Shown here in pieces: positions 1 through 11,661 of a DNA stretch of 64,000 nt. This DNA comes from Clytia hemisphaerica. Its lineage: Eukaryota; Cnidaria; Hydrozoa; Leptothecata; Clytiidae. Where the stretch lies: the NCBI GenBank assembly GCA_902728285.1, contig CACVBU010001012.1, forward strand, positions 6,951 through 70,950, read 5' to 3'. Each line of letters starts with the position of its first letter. Position 1 is the first letter of the stretch. Made by a program: the position numbers and the translations under genes. The notes under the pieces are model-generated. The model ran no database searches. It worked only from the letters and a program-made list of their open reading frames with translations, and was not told the DNA's origin.

Positions 1-3000
1 AAGAATACCACGTAAGCCCTGAAAATCCTCTATATTTAAGCCTGGCAAGCAATACTTATGGGACACTATACATACGAGTAATCTTAATTTAAGGCTAGGG
101 TCGGATACAGGAGGTAGGCTATATTATTCATGGAGAGTAATTAGTTTCCATATAAGGTAATACGATAAAAAAGTGCACTCTCCTCCATTGGTTATAGCCT
201 CCCTCTGTATCCGAGCCTGAAGGCATCATCCAGTCTTTCGATAAGCTTATAGAGACCGTCATTTTTGTTATACAGGCAGACTTCGGGAATCTAAGCTAGA
301 GTATCGCACATTGATAAGCATTGAAACCTTATATCTTAAATGTATCTTTGAAGCTTCAAAAAATATCCAAAATTTCAGTTTGCCTTCCTCTCTTATTTTT
401 TTTAGTTATCCAACTCACTTTTATGTTGTTTCTTTTGCAGAGTTACAGTCCACGTGTGGACGACTATTTGCGTGCAGTGAAAGATCATTTACATGAAGCG
501 GTCACTGATTGTTTGCGTGCTGCTGGTCATTTGTTCGATGAAAAAGAACAAAGAGAACTCATGAGGGTAAAAATAATAACTATGATAACAACAAAATACT
601 GATAGGATGAGAGAAAATGATGGAATCCCCGAAGATTAGATTGCGAAATTAATATTGAATGAATTTTTTGCGCAAGCAATGCTATTCGGGGAAAATTTCG
701 TTAAGCCGATATCGTCTATTTAAGAAAATTATGTATTTTTTCAGCCGAAATGTTTAAAAAATTTGGAGATTATCGGCAATGATCATTCTCAGGCAACCTT
801 TTGTCCTTAAATTGTCAACATCTAGGAAAATCCTAAATTCGTATTTATGATAGAGCTGCTTGAACTAGTTTTTACTTGGTACACAGGCTGCAAGCTTCGG
901 CAAATCGTTCGTTCAAGACATGCGACCACAAGCTTTCGTTGAAATGGCTCACACTATACGAATCCTCAATAATATCAGAAATTTCAAGATTGGCATCCCT
1001 ATCACTTATGATCAGTAAGGAATCATATAGACCTCTTTTTGGCTTGAAAAAGGCCTCTAATACTTTTGTTAAAATTGAGAACATTCTCTTATAGTTAGAT
1101 AGTTGAAAGTATGTGGTTTTTGGACCATAGTTAATATTTATTTGATGTTGACGCGTCAGGCAACTCGGGCAATAATTAAGCTTGTTTGGCTTAGTCAAGA
1201 CACTGTTTAACCCTCAGCTGGGAACCTAGAGGTTTTGATAACTTTTTTGAGATTCAGACGGGACGATGGAAAACAGTAACTAAAGCAACGACTTGCTTTG
1301 AGATGAGACTTGGTTTGTCTGAATATCATTAAATCTTTATTTTTTTCAGATTGCAGCGTTTGACACTGCCAGTTCTCATTGATCGATTGATCGCACGAAG
1401 GTTTTTCTTCTTGGCTGTCAAGATTTGTAATTACATGAAAATACCGAAGAAAGAGGGCGTCAGTCGTGTGTTAGCACACTGGGCCTGTTATAAGGTTAAA
1501 ATTTAAAAGCATTTGCAATAAGTGTAATTTTCGGTTTAACTTTTTAATCTATTTTTAATACTGTTAAAAACCTTTTAAAACAGTCCTCAGAGAAATGTAT
1601 ATTTTATTTATTTGTGTAGGCTTGACGAAATTACGTTTTGCTTTGAGTATTCAACTAAAATATTAGTTCTTAAATCAGCCCTGACAGCGAAAGAGTTCGT
1701 ATCATTTAGTCTTATTATTATAATAATACAACCTGCTTAATTATTCTTACAGGTGCAACAGGACACAGTAGACGAAAACCAATTGGCTAGAGAGATTCAC
1801 AACAAATTACGAGACACTCCCGGTATTTCTTTTACGGAGATTGCAACCAAAGCTTACAACAGAGGGAAATCAGCTCTGGCGATCGAGGTAAGGGTTTTAA
1901 TATGTTTTTAAGAGAAAGTAAGGATTAAGCTGCTGAAGGTTTCTATTTTAAAGATCGATGGTTTACTGAATTAAAGTGAATTCTCTGATCTTCATTAACA
2001 GATAAAATCGAATAGTCAGTTAATTAAATTAATTTATTACTTTTCACTTAAAAGTTAAATTCCTTAGCGTCAACTTAGGAAGTGGACAGGGAACTACAAA
2101 ATTTTAAAAATCAATTTCTCTTAGCTTTTGGACTATGAACCGCGATCTGCAGAGCAAGTCCCTTTATTGATGAAGATGGGCAAAACTGAACTGGCTCTTC
2201 AGAAAGCCATTGAAAGTGGAGAAACTGAACTCAGTAAGTCAACCTACTGTATATTTTGTTTAGAAATTTATTTATTGCAGCTTGAATTTCAATTAAGGAA
2301 GTCAAATCAAAGAATAGTAAAGGTTTGCTTAAGGGAAAGGTAGACCAACAGGTCCAACAACTTAAACAACAGGTCAAGCCACTGATAATATTTTGAGAAT
2401 GCTTCTTTATATGAAAATCATAGTGTCAGCTATGTTGAGGGGAGGGGCTACAACCCTAAAAATGGCGGGTCATTGTCATTGTGAGCCACACTTTTAACGA
2501 TATCATATTATTTTGTTGCCAGTTTGGTATATGTCACTATTTCAAAGAGGCGATACTTTTAATGTAACACACATTTTTCAGTTTACAGTGTGACAACGTA
2601 CATGCGAGACCACCTACCAAGCACAGAGTTCTTGATGAAAATTCGGCTCTATCCTGTGGCTGCTAGTCTCCTGATGAAGGTATGCTTAACGCCTTTTAAA
2701 CTGAAGGACTCTACACCGTTTTAAACACGAAATCTCGTGAATATCAGAATGAAAAACTTAGTCTATCACTGTAATATTCGTGTTGTCAATATTCATTTCT
2801 CTTATATACTTTTCATCAGATTTGCAAGACGCAAGATCGTTCTTTCCTGATCAACTTGTGCTATCAGGACGACAAATATCAAAACCTTGGTGCTCTGTAC
2901 ATACAAGAGAGCTTCGTTGAGAAGAACCTCGATTCCAGGATCAAAGGATTGGACAAAGCCAGGATAGAGTTTGGTAAAGCACAAGATCCTTTTAAAGCTC

Positions 3001-6000
3001 AGGTACCAGCGTTATGTCTCAGAAAGATCTTTAAAACACGAGATAGGCTGCTAACAAAATTTTCGTTGAGTAGGATATTTGTTTTGCCACCATGTTGTTT
3101 ACTGTTATCCATTTTTAAATCCTGTAGCCTGAAAGTAATATATATTGATTATGTTCTTAAAAACGAGCCCCATGAACACAATATAAAGCGTGCCAGATTC
3201 GTTGTAATGCAAACATGCTACACTTTCGTCTTATGGGATATCCAATCGAGTCAAGTACATAGTAAGAGAACAGTGCTTTAAAAAGAGGTGGATATTTTGG
3301 ACCTACCCCGGTGGAGGTCCTATAAATTAACCTGTGTTTGTTCGTCCGTTCGTCCGTTCGTCTGTTCGTCCGTCCGTTTGTCTGTTACCAACTTTTCTCA
3401 GGATTGAATCATAGGAATCGTTTGATTTTTGGTACAAAGGTGCAAAATGGTGGTGGCCAAAATGTGACGGAGCCCGATTTTCGAAAAAAAAAATTTTTGG
3501 GCAAATTTGGGCCAAAAAACGGCTAAAAAACGGGTTTTTTGGACTTTGTGAAAAATTGGATCATTAATTTTTTTTGATTTTTTGTATGAAAGTAGGGTAC
3601 CATCATAGGTAAAAGATGGCTCAAACAGAATTTTGCAAAAAAATTTTGTTGGCTCAAAAAACGCATGTTTATCTATAAGAATTACTATTAATAAGCATAC
3701 ATCAATGTTCTTAGTCAAATTAATCAATTTTTTTATGAGATAGATGTTTTTTTTTGCTCATGAGGGCTTACTTTTGAAGAATATGTGTGTTTAAGACAGG
3801 ACATTTTAGTTGCTTGGCTTGTTCTTATAGAAAAACTGGCCAAATTCGATATTTTTTATAAGCACATTATCAATTACTTAGGTATTAGCTTTTCTCGAGA
3901 TTGGCTTTTTCATTCTTTATGATATTTTGCACAAAGATGCATAACTATAAACCTTCGAATGTGATGGAGTCCGATTTTCAAATCAAAATGTTATTGGGCA
4001 AATTTTGGCCAAAAAACGGCTAAAAAAACGGGTTTTTGGACTTCTGAAAATCATTGGATCCTTTTTTTTTCTGATTTTTTGCATGAAAGTAGGTAAAAGA
4101 TGGCTCAAGCAGATTTTTGTAAAAAAATAATTTTTCAGCTCAAAAAACGCATCTTTATCTATAAGAACCACTATTAATAGGCATATATCAATGTTCTTAG
4201 CCAAATTACTGAATTTTTTGATGAGATAGATGTTTTTTTTGCTCACGAAGTCTTGAATATGAAAGAATATTTCAAGAGCATGAAATTTCGGTTTCTAAAC
4301 GTTTCTTTATAAGAAACAAACGACTAATTTAAATAGATCGTAACTATTTGTGTTCTGAATGATTGTTTAATGGTCACGTCACGTAGATATCAATTATAAA
4401 TATGTTAAATGCATAACCAGGTAGGTCCATAAAAGTATCACTTGTTTATTTTTATGCGACTTATGAATTTCATAAATTCTTCCCTGTGTTATTTAACAAG
4501 GTGACGGAAGATAATATCAAACTGTTGGAATTTCAAAGCCGTTTACAAGACCAATTTGGTGATCAGTACCTAAATAAAACCATTGGTGATACCCTATACC
4601 AATTGATACATAAAGGCTATTACAAGAAAGCTGATCAATTGAAAAAGGAGTTTGCCATTCCAGATGTTCGGTTCTGGTGGACGAAGATACAAGCTCTTGG
4701 TGCTTCACACGCCTGGAAAGAGCTGGAAATTTTTTCGAAAAGTAAAAAATCCCCAATCGGTTATGAAGTAAGGAATCTATGAAATTTTTTTTTCTGAATT
4801 ACAGATTTCTAAAGATGTTCATTCTATATAGTTTCTCCATTTCTCCATTCTGCACGCTTGGGTTGGTGTAAAATTGCTTTAATGGCTCCGGAATTTTTAC
4901 TCGTCGTATTTCACCAAAGTCATTTTAAATCAAACTTTTCATTTAAGCCTTTCGTGGAAGCATGTCATAAATTTGGCAATAACAAAGTAGAAGCAGAAAA
5001 ATACATGTCAAAAGTCCCACTTGATAAGAAAGTTCAGCTGTTCTTAAAAATCGGGTAAGTTGCTCGAAAATGAAAGTTATAACTCCAATATAAAAAACAT
5101 GTAGAATAGGATCTTTTATTCAGTATGGCCATTAGCTGAGGCAGTTACATGCCACTTTTTTATGATAGCTTTCAAGGGCCGATTAATGGTTATCACATAA
5201 CTACTACGAACTTCCTTTTTTCCTAATATAAATCCCAGATGGGCAGCATTTTTATTTTATTCGGAAAGTACGCCATAAGTAGTTTTTGTTCTTTAAACTA
5301 CACGCTTTTTTATGAGAACACGAGGCTGAAAATTGACCAAAACCTAAGGGCAATTTAAAAGAATAATCTGAGCCTCATTCTTTTTAAAAAATTCTTTCAA
5401 ATTTCGAAATTACAAATGAAAGTACTGATTTTAAAAGATTTAAACCTATTTTTAAGAACATTTTATAACAATAGCGTTCAGTTTGAGGTCGTTGAAAGCT
5501 TAACGCTATTACTATTATTATCCATATCGGAAATTCAAACAACTTTTTTTCTAGCGTCAGGCAAGTCTTTTCGCTTCAATGCAATGACTTCAACAAGTTT
5601 TGAGTACCCTTGCGAGCGGGCCGCAAATGACCAAAAAGTGTTTTTTTTCTGACGTCGGTTTAGTCTCACCGCTTCAATGCAACGACTTCAATAAAGTTCC
5701 GAGCGGGCCGCAAATGACGTTATCGCCCTATAACCAGGGCGGTTAATGGCCCTCTGAAGCACGCCGCCTTAGTTTTCTCAGCGCGGGTATGACTATTTGA
5801 GTCATAGAACCTTTCAATACAGCCCGCCGTTCGAATCTTTAATGGCTTACTTAATGACCGCTATATGGATAATAATAAACCATATGATTTAAGAAAATTA
5901 AGAACACAGGATTTACTATTTCTTATAAAAAAGCGTGTATAAGTTTATGTCTGTTTACAATTGTGTCTAAATCTCTCGGAATTCTCTTTCTTTTCTCTAG

Positions 6001-6181
6001 ATATTACGATGAAGCAGCTGAAGCAGCTTTCCAATCACGAAGTCATGACGATTTGAATCTAGTCGCTTCCAAAGCATCCAATAACCGATCTGTTCAAGAA
6101 AAAATCAACATCTATCGCACACAATTGTCTCAAGGGGTACCTGCATTCTCATTGAAAGGGAAAGGATTCTCTTTGAGCTAA
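1..6181 (+). CDS. VPS16: VPS16, C-terminal half (5' part outside window)
   Basis: VPS16 is the core subunit of the HOPS and CORVET tethers that drive endosome-lysosome fusion on the cytosolic membrane face. Ten complete exons join in frame with GT-AG introns: 441-566, 887-1014, 1350-1494, 1753-1887, 2125-2233, 2582-2679, 2820-3002, 4501-4767, 4948-5054, 6001-6181 (TAA). They encode 492 residues matching the family's C-terminal alpha-solenoid. Landmarks are AASFGKSF at the start of exon 2, [10 protein letters not shown] in exon 3, [15 protein letters not shown] in exon 5 and [11 protein letters not shown] in exon 8. Bases 1-11 followed by gtaagc probably end the preceding exon, phase-compatible (seen). 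The N-terminal beta-propeller lies left of the window. Identity rests on family recall; exon phases all agree, so confidence is high. Introns 7 and 9 carry repeats. Confidence 0.95.
3300..4250. repeat. Duplicated ~500 bp repeat with octamer tract in VPS16 intron 7
   Basis: Intron 7 of VPS16 holds two diverged direct copies of one unit, about 3402-3772 and 3908-4246. Both share the order gggcaaatttt, gccaaaaaacggctaaaaaa, gaaagtaggt, aaaagatggctcaa and gagatagatgttttttt. A tract of ttcgtccg-type octamers at 3338-3387 precedes the first copy. No coding potential is supported; the ORFs here are low-complexity artefacts. Confidence 0.7.
5301..5937. mobile_element. TA-flanked inverted-repeat element in VPS16 intron 9
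   Basis: The left end reads cacgcttttttatgagaa and the right end is its near-exact reverse complement (ttcttataaaaaagcgtg). Each is flanked by TA, the target duplication of Tc1/mariner-type elements. Inside are two direct copies of a GC-richer motif with gagcgggccgcaaatgac (about 5571-5632 and 5667-5717). There is no transposase ORF, so it is a non-autonomous element. Related ends occur at about 28116-28370 and in weaker form elsewhere. Confidence 0.65.
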
Positions 6182-6437
6182 ATATCGCAAAGATTTATTT
6201 CGCAACCAAAGTTAGTTTGTTGGCCTTTTACTTGATCATGGAAGATTGTTTGACTAGATTCCTTTAGAATCACTCAGAATCAATCCGTTGGTGGACCTGA
6301 AATAATGACGGACTTACTAGCTTAAATTGATTTTCATCAATGAAAATTATTGGCAATGTCACTAATGACATCACAATGTTTTTTAAATAATTATTTTTTT
6401 GTAGACGTACATAGCTTAATTCTATTTAGTCTACACA

Positions 6438-6768
6438 ATAGACAGATCCAGGCTTTTAGGCCTACTCTTGGTCTATAGGCACTGCTATAGGCGGCCACTA
6501 GTGACCCCCACTGGGAATTGCGTATTAATAGGTTTAAACATAATAGACAACATTCACAAAAGATGTTTATCAATAGAGATTTTAAATAAAAGAATGTTTA
6601 AAACACAGCTGATTGGCTTAGGTTTCGAAACTCTCTATTGTTTTATTAAAACCTCAGTGCGCATGCGATTTATCTGGAGAATTTCAATATTCAAAACAAG
6701 AGCAGTGCTCATAGCCCGAAGAGTAGGAGTTTTACGCTCGAAACGAAGGAAGATATGACGTAGCCTAA
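6438..6768. repeat. Dispersed repeat, long copy
   Basis: Two blocks, 6438-6465 (atagacag...ccaggcttttagg) and 6722-6768 (aggagttttacgctcgaaac onward to gtagcc), recur on the opposite strand at about 61692-61770. There they lie next to each other without the roughly 255 bp that separates them here. This suggests one family with an internally deleted or internally inserted copy. Confidence 0.55.
6585..6590 (+). promoter_or_regulatory. Probable VPS16 poly(A) signal
   Basis: AATAAA about 400 bases after the VPS16 stop. It is the first canonical hexamer downstream on this strand. Use is inferred; it lies inside a dispersed repeat. Confidence 0.4.
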
Positions 6769-7229
6769 ATTCTATTCTGAAATTTCAATTACTCATGTTT
6801 TTTTCAGCTCGAATTTTCAATTATTACAAAAATCATAAACCAATACGAACTTTCTCAAATTTGGGTTTTATTTTTGAAGTTTATTCAATTTAAATTCAAA
6901 AGAATCACGCTTCGTTACACTTTTTTGATAGAGGAAAATATAAATTGTTTGTAAATAGTATAATTAATTTTATTATGGAATTTTTTAAAAGAGATATATT
7001 AAAATGAAGGCATTCTGCACGTGTCAACTAACAAAATAAAGTTTAAAGATGTAAACTTTTCAAGATTTACGTACTTATGGAACGAAGAAAAGTGCTGACT
7101 TGTCTTTATTTATTGATTATTTATTTAATGTAGAGTTGCACTTGTGATGTAATAATGCCAAATGAATCATTATTCTAATTTTCAATGTTATTCTTTGATT
7201 TTTATTTAGTTAAAAATAAAAAAAATGAA

Positions 7230-10200
7230 ATGGCTGATTTGAGTGCTCGAAGACAAATTTCAGAAAGTCTAAAGACACAGTCCTGGCAACAAGTTTCCAT
7301 TTCCAAGGATGACACCACTATCGATAGAGGACAAGATTTGGTATTGAAGTATTACTTTGATCGATTACGTCACTCGTATGACGTCATTGTATATGATGGG
7401 AAAACATTACGTCATGAGTCGGTAGCAAATGAGGAAGACTTCTTAGCCAAAAGTAAGGTAAGTGGCAACCTAAATTCGAAGGCTGATTGTTGGTCCTTCT
7501 TTTACACAAGTAGTCTTTGATCATTTCAAAATTCGAGATTTTTATTTGCCCTTGTTTTGATCACATGATCAAAATTCACATCAGACGTGGTCAATGAGTT
7601 TCATTGTAATGTGGTTGTTGTTATATGACGATTAGCCAGCTAGAACAGTGTAGAGTTTACGATAATTTATGAAGAATCTTTTTTGCGTTCCAAGAGCTTG
7701 TTAATGATTTAACATTGATTTGACTTTTAAAGTATCTTGTCAACTTTTTTTTCTGAAGATTCTATTCATTAGATTTGTTTCTTTGCAGCTTTTCAATCCG
7801 AACCTGGAAGCAGAATCCATGTCGATACTCAACGAATTATCCAATTGTCTCCAACAATGCCAAAAAGAATCGACCGGACTGTCATTCCAAGTAAATCTTC
7901 TGATTTTCATTCATAGCTTCAATAACAGAAAACAATAGATGATAAAATAGAGTCGATTTTTTACATTGATATCCTAGTAATCTAGTACCTTTAGAAAGCC
8001 TTTCGATTTTTTTACATCTGCCATCGTTCCTTAAAATTGAGGAGAGTTAAAAGTATAATCGAATGAGCAAAACCTCTATTTTTTTTTACTTAAGCTACAA
8101 AGTAAAGATATGACACTTTGAAATCCCACCAAAATTAGTATTGTGCTTAGGGGCTGTTCATATGGAAGCAGGCTGGTTCGGCTAGCTGAGTTGGAGGGGG
8201 GTCAAGTGATCTATCTTTGGCCACCTCCATATAAACAACCCCTATAAAGTACACCTCAATATGAACAGAACCTTTCACTGTTACATCAAATGTTTTTTAA
8301 CTAAGAGTTACAAATATATAACTTACTTATCTCGTATTTGGAAAGATATTCAAACAAAAGATTTAGAGTTTTTGCTCATGGTGGAGGCATCAACAGGCTA
8401 AAAATGTCAAACCATTTGATTATCCCTTCAAGCGTTGATGGCCAGAACACAGTATTTTTGACAAGCCTTTCAAACCCAAAAACTTGTGTACCCTATTTAT
8501 TATTGATTGCTATGCGTTTTTTGCCAAAGTCAGGCTAGAGTGTATTTTGATTTGCAATTTAATCCTGAGACCTCAACTTGTGAAAAGCAAAAACATCTTT
8601 TCATTTTTATTTGAATTTCTTTTACAGCCATTATCATATTGAGACATGGTAGATATGAAATAAAAAGATAGATATATTTCACTAGGTTGAGGAGGACGTC
8701 TTAAAAATGAACATCAAAACCAAACTGAAATCAGGAATCCCTTTTGCGTGGACCTTCACACTGAAAGAAGCCACGACTCATATGGTGAGAGGATGATAAA
8801 AAAGACTTTCAGGCATGCCAATTGTCTAAGTTCTACTTTGATTTGGATATTAGGGTGTCCAACAAAATGAGGAAACGTGCTGCTATTTTTCATCTTCATT
8901 GCCATTCGCTTCGATGAGAGATTTCTACCTGAGAGGTCCATTTTACTTCCGAAAGAATAAGAAAGTATAATACCTTCTTTCATCACAAACGAGTCTTATC
9001 TATTTTTCGAAATCTCGCTATACTTTCACAGTACGACCGGAAAATAATTATAATAAAAGTAATTCCAATCCAAATTTAAAAAAAAATCCTGATAATTTTT
9101 GGCACGTTTTAAAAATAACCAAAAACTTCAAATTCACCTTACCTTATTCTGTATTAGCATATTATATATACGGCATATATTAGCATATTCCAGCTTACAT
9201 TGGGCTCTTCCAGAAAATATCCCTCCGTACATTGGGGTGGAGGATAGTGTCCGGGGGTAGTGAAAAATCTACAAATTTATCTTGTCTGGGGGGTAAAATT
9301 GCTCTGTTTGGTGATAATTTTTCTCTGTTTGAGGGTGATTTTGAATGTCCGGGGGGTTAGACCTGCTGTCTGGGGGGGTCAAAAGTCACAATGTCCGGGG
9401 GGTAAATTTCAAAAAAATGTTATATCCTCCACCCCCTCTCCCGATTCAAAAAGCCCATTGTGCAAATTTTCGGCGAAATTTTCGGCTTCAAAAGTAGTCG
9501 TAAAAAAGTCTCTTGTTTTACAGATTATAGAGCATTTGGTACAACCATTAGCAATCTTGACCTCCGAACTCAATCGAAGGCAACAAGAATCATTTTATAT
9601 GTTGGAAAGGAAAGATAGAGAGCTTCAAGATTATAAAGACCAAGGGGCGGTTGCCAGTAGACGTAAGAAAGATTTTGTCTGATTTTTTTAAAATGTAATT
9701 TGTTGGTGAACTGATGACATAAATTATCTTTTGTTGAAAAAAGTTATTTTAGCAGATGTTGTAAAAAGACCAGAGGCCGAAATATTTTATTGAAAGATGA
9801 TTTGTTTTCCTGACTCTTTAATTTTAGTTTTAGTTGATCATTTACTTTGATTCAAGAATTAAAGCTTGTATTTGTTTGGACTGGAATTAAGCTTAGAAGC
9901 TAAGCACGCCTTGTTCCCACGAATTCTGGAGTAAACTTAACAATAATAACAACAACATTATATATTTAAAGTGGCATGCTCAGAAAAATTCAGAAGGTTT
10001 TAGACAGCTAAGGAGCTGCTCCCAAGAAGGGCCACTAAACTTTAGTAGGTCCACTTTGTTTGAACATCTTAGATGTCTTCACAAGGAAGGTCAACCTAAT
10101 GAACGTACACAATGAATTACAATGCTATTGTTTTTAGGTCATTTGGAAACGGTGCAATTTGATCGAGTCAATTTCCAAACTTCATCGAACGTACACCAGG

Positions 10201-11334
10201 TACCTTAATATATCACATCCGCAATTTTCATTATAGATTGCTTAAAGTTTCAAAATGAAAAAGCCAAGGACTGAAATTTAAGTTAGCGGTTTCATCCTAC
10301 AAATTTTGTTTCTTTTCATTCATAGACTTTTTTGGATTCGTGTACCAACCCAACGTTGAATAGTTTAACGAAAGATTTGAAAGATCTTCACAGAAATGTT
10401 GTTCTTAATACTGCGTCAAAGGATCTACCAGCCGAAGGTAAATATTTGATTTTATGTAACCTTAATAATGCTTCACTGAACTCTCGAATATACGATTCTT
10501 CAATGAACCGCTCCTTTGTATATTGAATTTGTGTGAAGAAATTCAAAGAATTTCTGTCCAACTTTCTTCTTTCAAGAAATTTGGGTGGCAGAGCAGCATA
10601 TGCATTTCGTTCTTATTAGGACGTCTTTATTATATTATATATATTGAGTTTGGAAAAATCTTGCCCTTTTATGAGCTTGTGTTATTTTTTTGTCCCTTCT
10701 CTACTATACTTTTGCATTTTTCAAGAAGAAGTGTGAATGTTTTATGTAGGTCATTCTATTTTTATTAGCAGCGCCCCGTGAGCAACAAAAGGCAGGACCT
10801 AGTATGTCTACATTCGATACCGTTCCCATTGTTGCTGGTCGTGGTGAAGACATCTCATCTTGGGGTAACGAGAAGCGTGTTGGAGGTTCTTTCGTTCAAG
10901 ATCAACTCGATGCTGGCAAAGATCCTCTACAACCTGACCCAGATACTCAGCCTGTTGTCGTTACTGAAGCTCTTTCTCCACAGGTGCTCCTTTTATCTTT
11001 GCGACGAATTAATTGGTCAATTCTCGTCCTTTAGTCCACCATTGCTGTTCAAAATGAGGAAATCTATCTTTTATAATGATCAAACTAGGGAGATATATTT
11101 TAGAATCAAACATTTGTTGTGTCAAACTTTCGTTGTCCTGTTATATTTTATTGTTTTCCTTACGCCCTGCTGGGTTATTACTTGCCCATCAAAAGATTCC
11201 TTGTCGCTTTTCTGAATAGTTAAATATTTTATTTTCCACAGGAGGAAGAACTGAAACGTCGAGAAGCTTTAAAGAAGAAGTTGAATGAACAAACTGAGAA
11301 GAAAGCCAAAAAGAAAAGAAAAATCAAATTATGA
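7230..11334 (+). CDS. NHEJ1: XLF/NHEJ1-like non-homologous end-joining factor
   Basis: XLF acts in the nucleus with XRCC4-ligase IV and Ku to bridge broken DNA ends. Eight exons join in frame: 7230-7457, 7789-7890, 8686-8784, 9524-9662, 10138-10199, 10326-10437, 10769-10983, 11242-11334 (TGA), giving 349 residues; human XLF has 299. Exon 3 encodes KSGIPFAWTF, matching the head-domain SGLPFYWNF region. Exon 4 encodes the coiled-coil segment with IIEHLVQPLAIL and KDRELQDYKDQGA, close to human KDLEIQDYQESGA. Exons 5-7 are a low-conservation tail. The last exon ends in a very basic KKAKKKRKIKL, as expected of the C-terminal Ku-binding/NLS motif. The start at 7230 follows a strong 3' splice-like site at 7208-7209; an in-frame ATG at 7185 lies upstream of that site and is less likely. 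Family is confident; exact N-terminus less so. Confidence 0.9.
8149..8243. mobile_element. ~95 bp MITE in NHEJ1 intron 2
   Basis: Terminal inverted repeats ggggctgttcatatgga (left) and its near complement ccatataaacaacccc (right), each next to TA. There is no coding capacity. It is a small non-autonomous DNA element inserted in an intron. Confidence 0.6.
9198..9460. mobile_element. GGGG-rich inverted-repeat element in NHEJ1 intron 3
   Basis: It is bounded by cattgggct and agcccattg, with inner complementary blocks ggtggagga and tcctccacc. The interior repeats tgtccggggg several times with variants. The overlapping ORF on the + strand (9260-9682) owes its open frame to this element plus exon 4 of NHEJ1. 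Confidence 0.5.
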
Positions 11335-11655
11335 AAAACAACAAATTCTCCAAATATTGCATGCGAAAACCTTCATCAGGACAGTGAAGTTATGTTCCAG
11401 TCATGGAGGATTCCCTTGGAAAACTCGGCTCGAGTCATCAAAGAGCAATGAGCAAAGAAAACGTAACCTAACTCGACCACACCAGGATGGTATGAAGATT
11501 CAAATCACCTAGAAAGAAATTAAAACTTTCCCTTTTCATTTCTACATTGCACAAATAGGGCACAATATTGTACAACTCAAGGCTGTAATATTTATCTAAA
11601 GTTTCCAACTACATTTTCAAAACACAGAAGAAGATCAGCATTGGTTTGTATACCA

Positions 11656-11661
11656 AATAAA
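11656..11661 (+). promoter_or_regulatory. Probable NHEJ1 poly(A) signal
   Basis: AATAAA about 320 bases downstream of the NHEJ1 stop codon, the first canonical hexamer there. Confidence 0.5.

Larger units (their letters stand above)
6182..7229. other. VPS16-NHEJ1 intergenic region
   Basis: This holds the VPS16 3' UTR and the 5' flank of the next gene. An AATAAA at 6585-6590 is the first canonical poly(A) signal after the VPS16 stop. A dispersed repeat occupies 6438-6768. A pyrimidine-rich 3' splice-like site ends at 7209, 20 bases before the chosen NHEJ1 start. No gene is seen. Confidence 0.6.

Noticed and set aside
3327-3526. ORFs with Arg/Thr- or Val/Arg-rich repeats in VPS16 intron 7
   Set aside because: They translate the ttcgtccg simple repeat and lie in a well-supported intron.
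5760-5850. Possible tRNA because of the gttcgaatc box-B-like string
   Set aside because: No cloverleaf or box A at the right distance could be drawn.
9260-9682. A 140-codon ORF suggesting a longer protein before the coiled coil
   Set aside because: Only 9524-9662 fits XLF and the splice phases. The upstream part is a repeat element.
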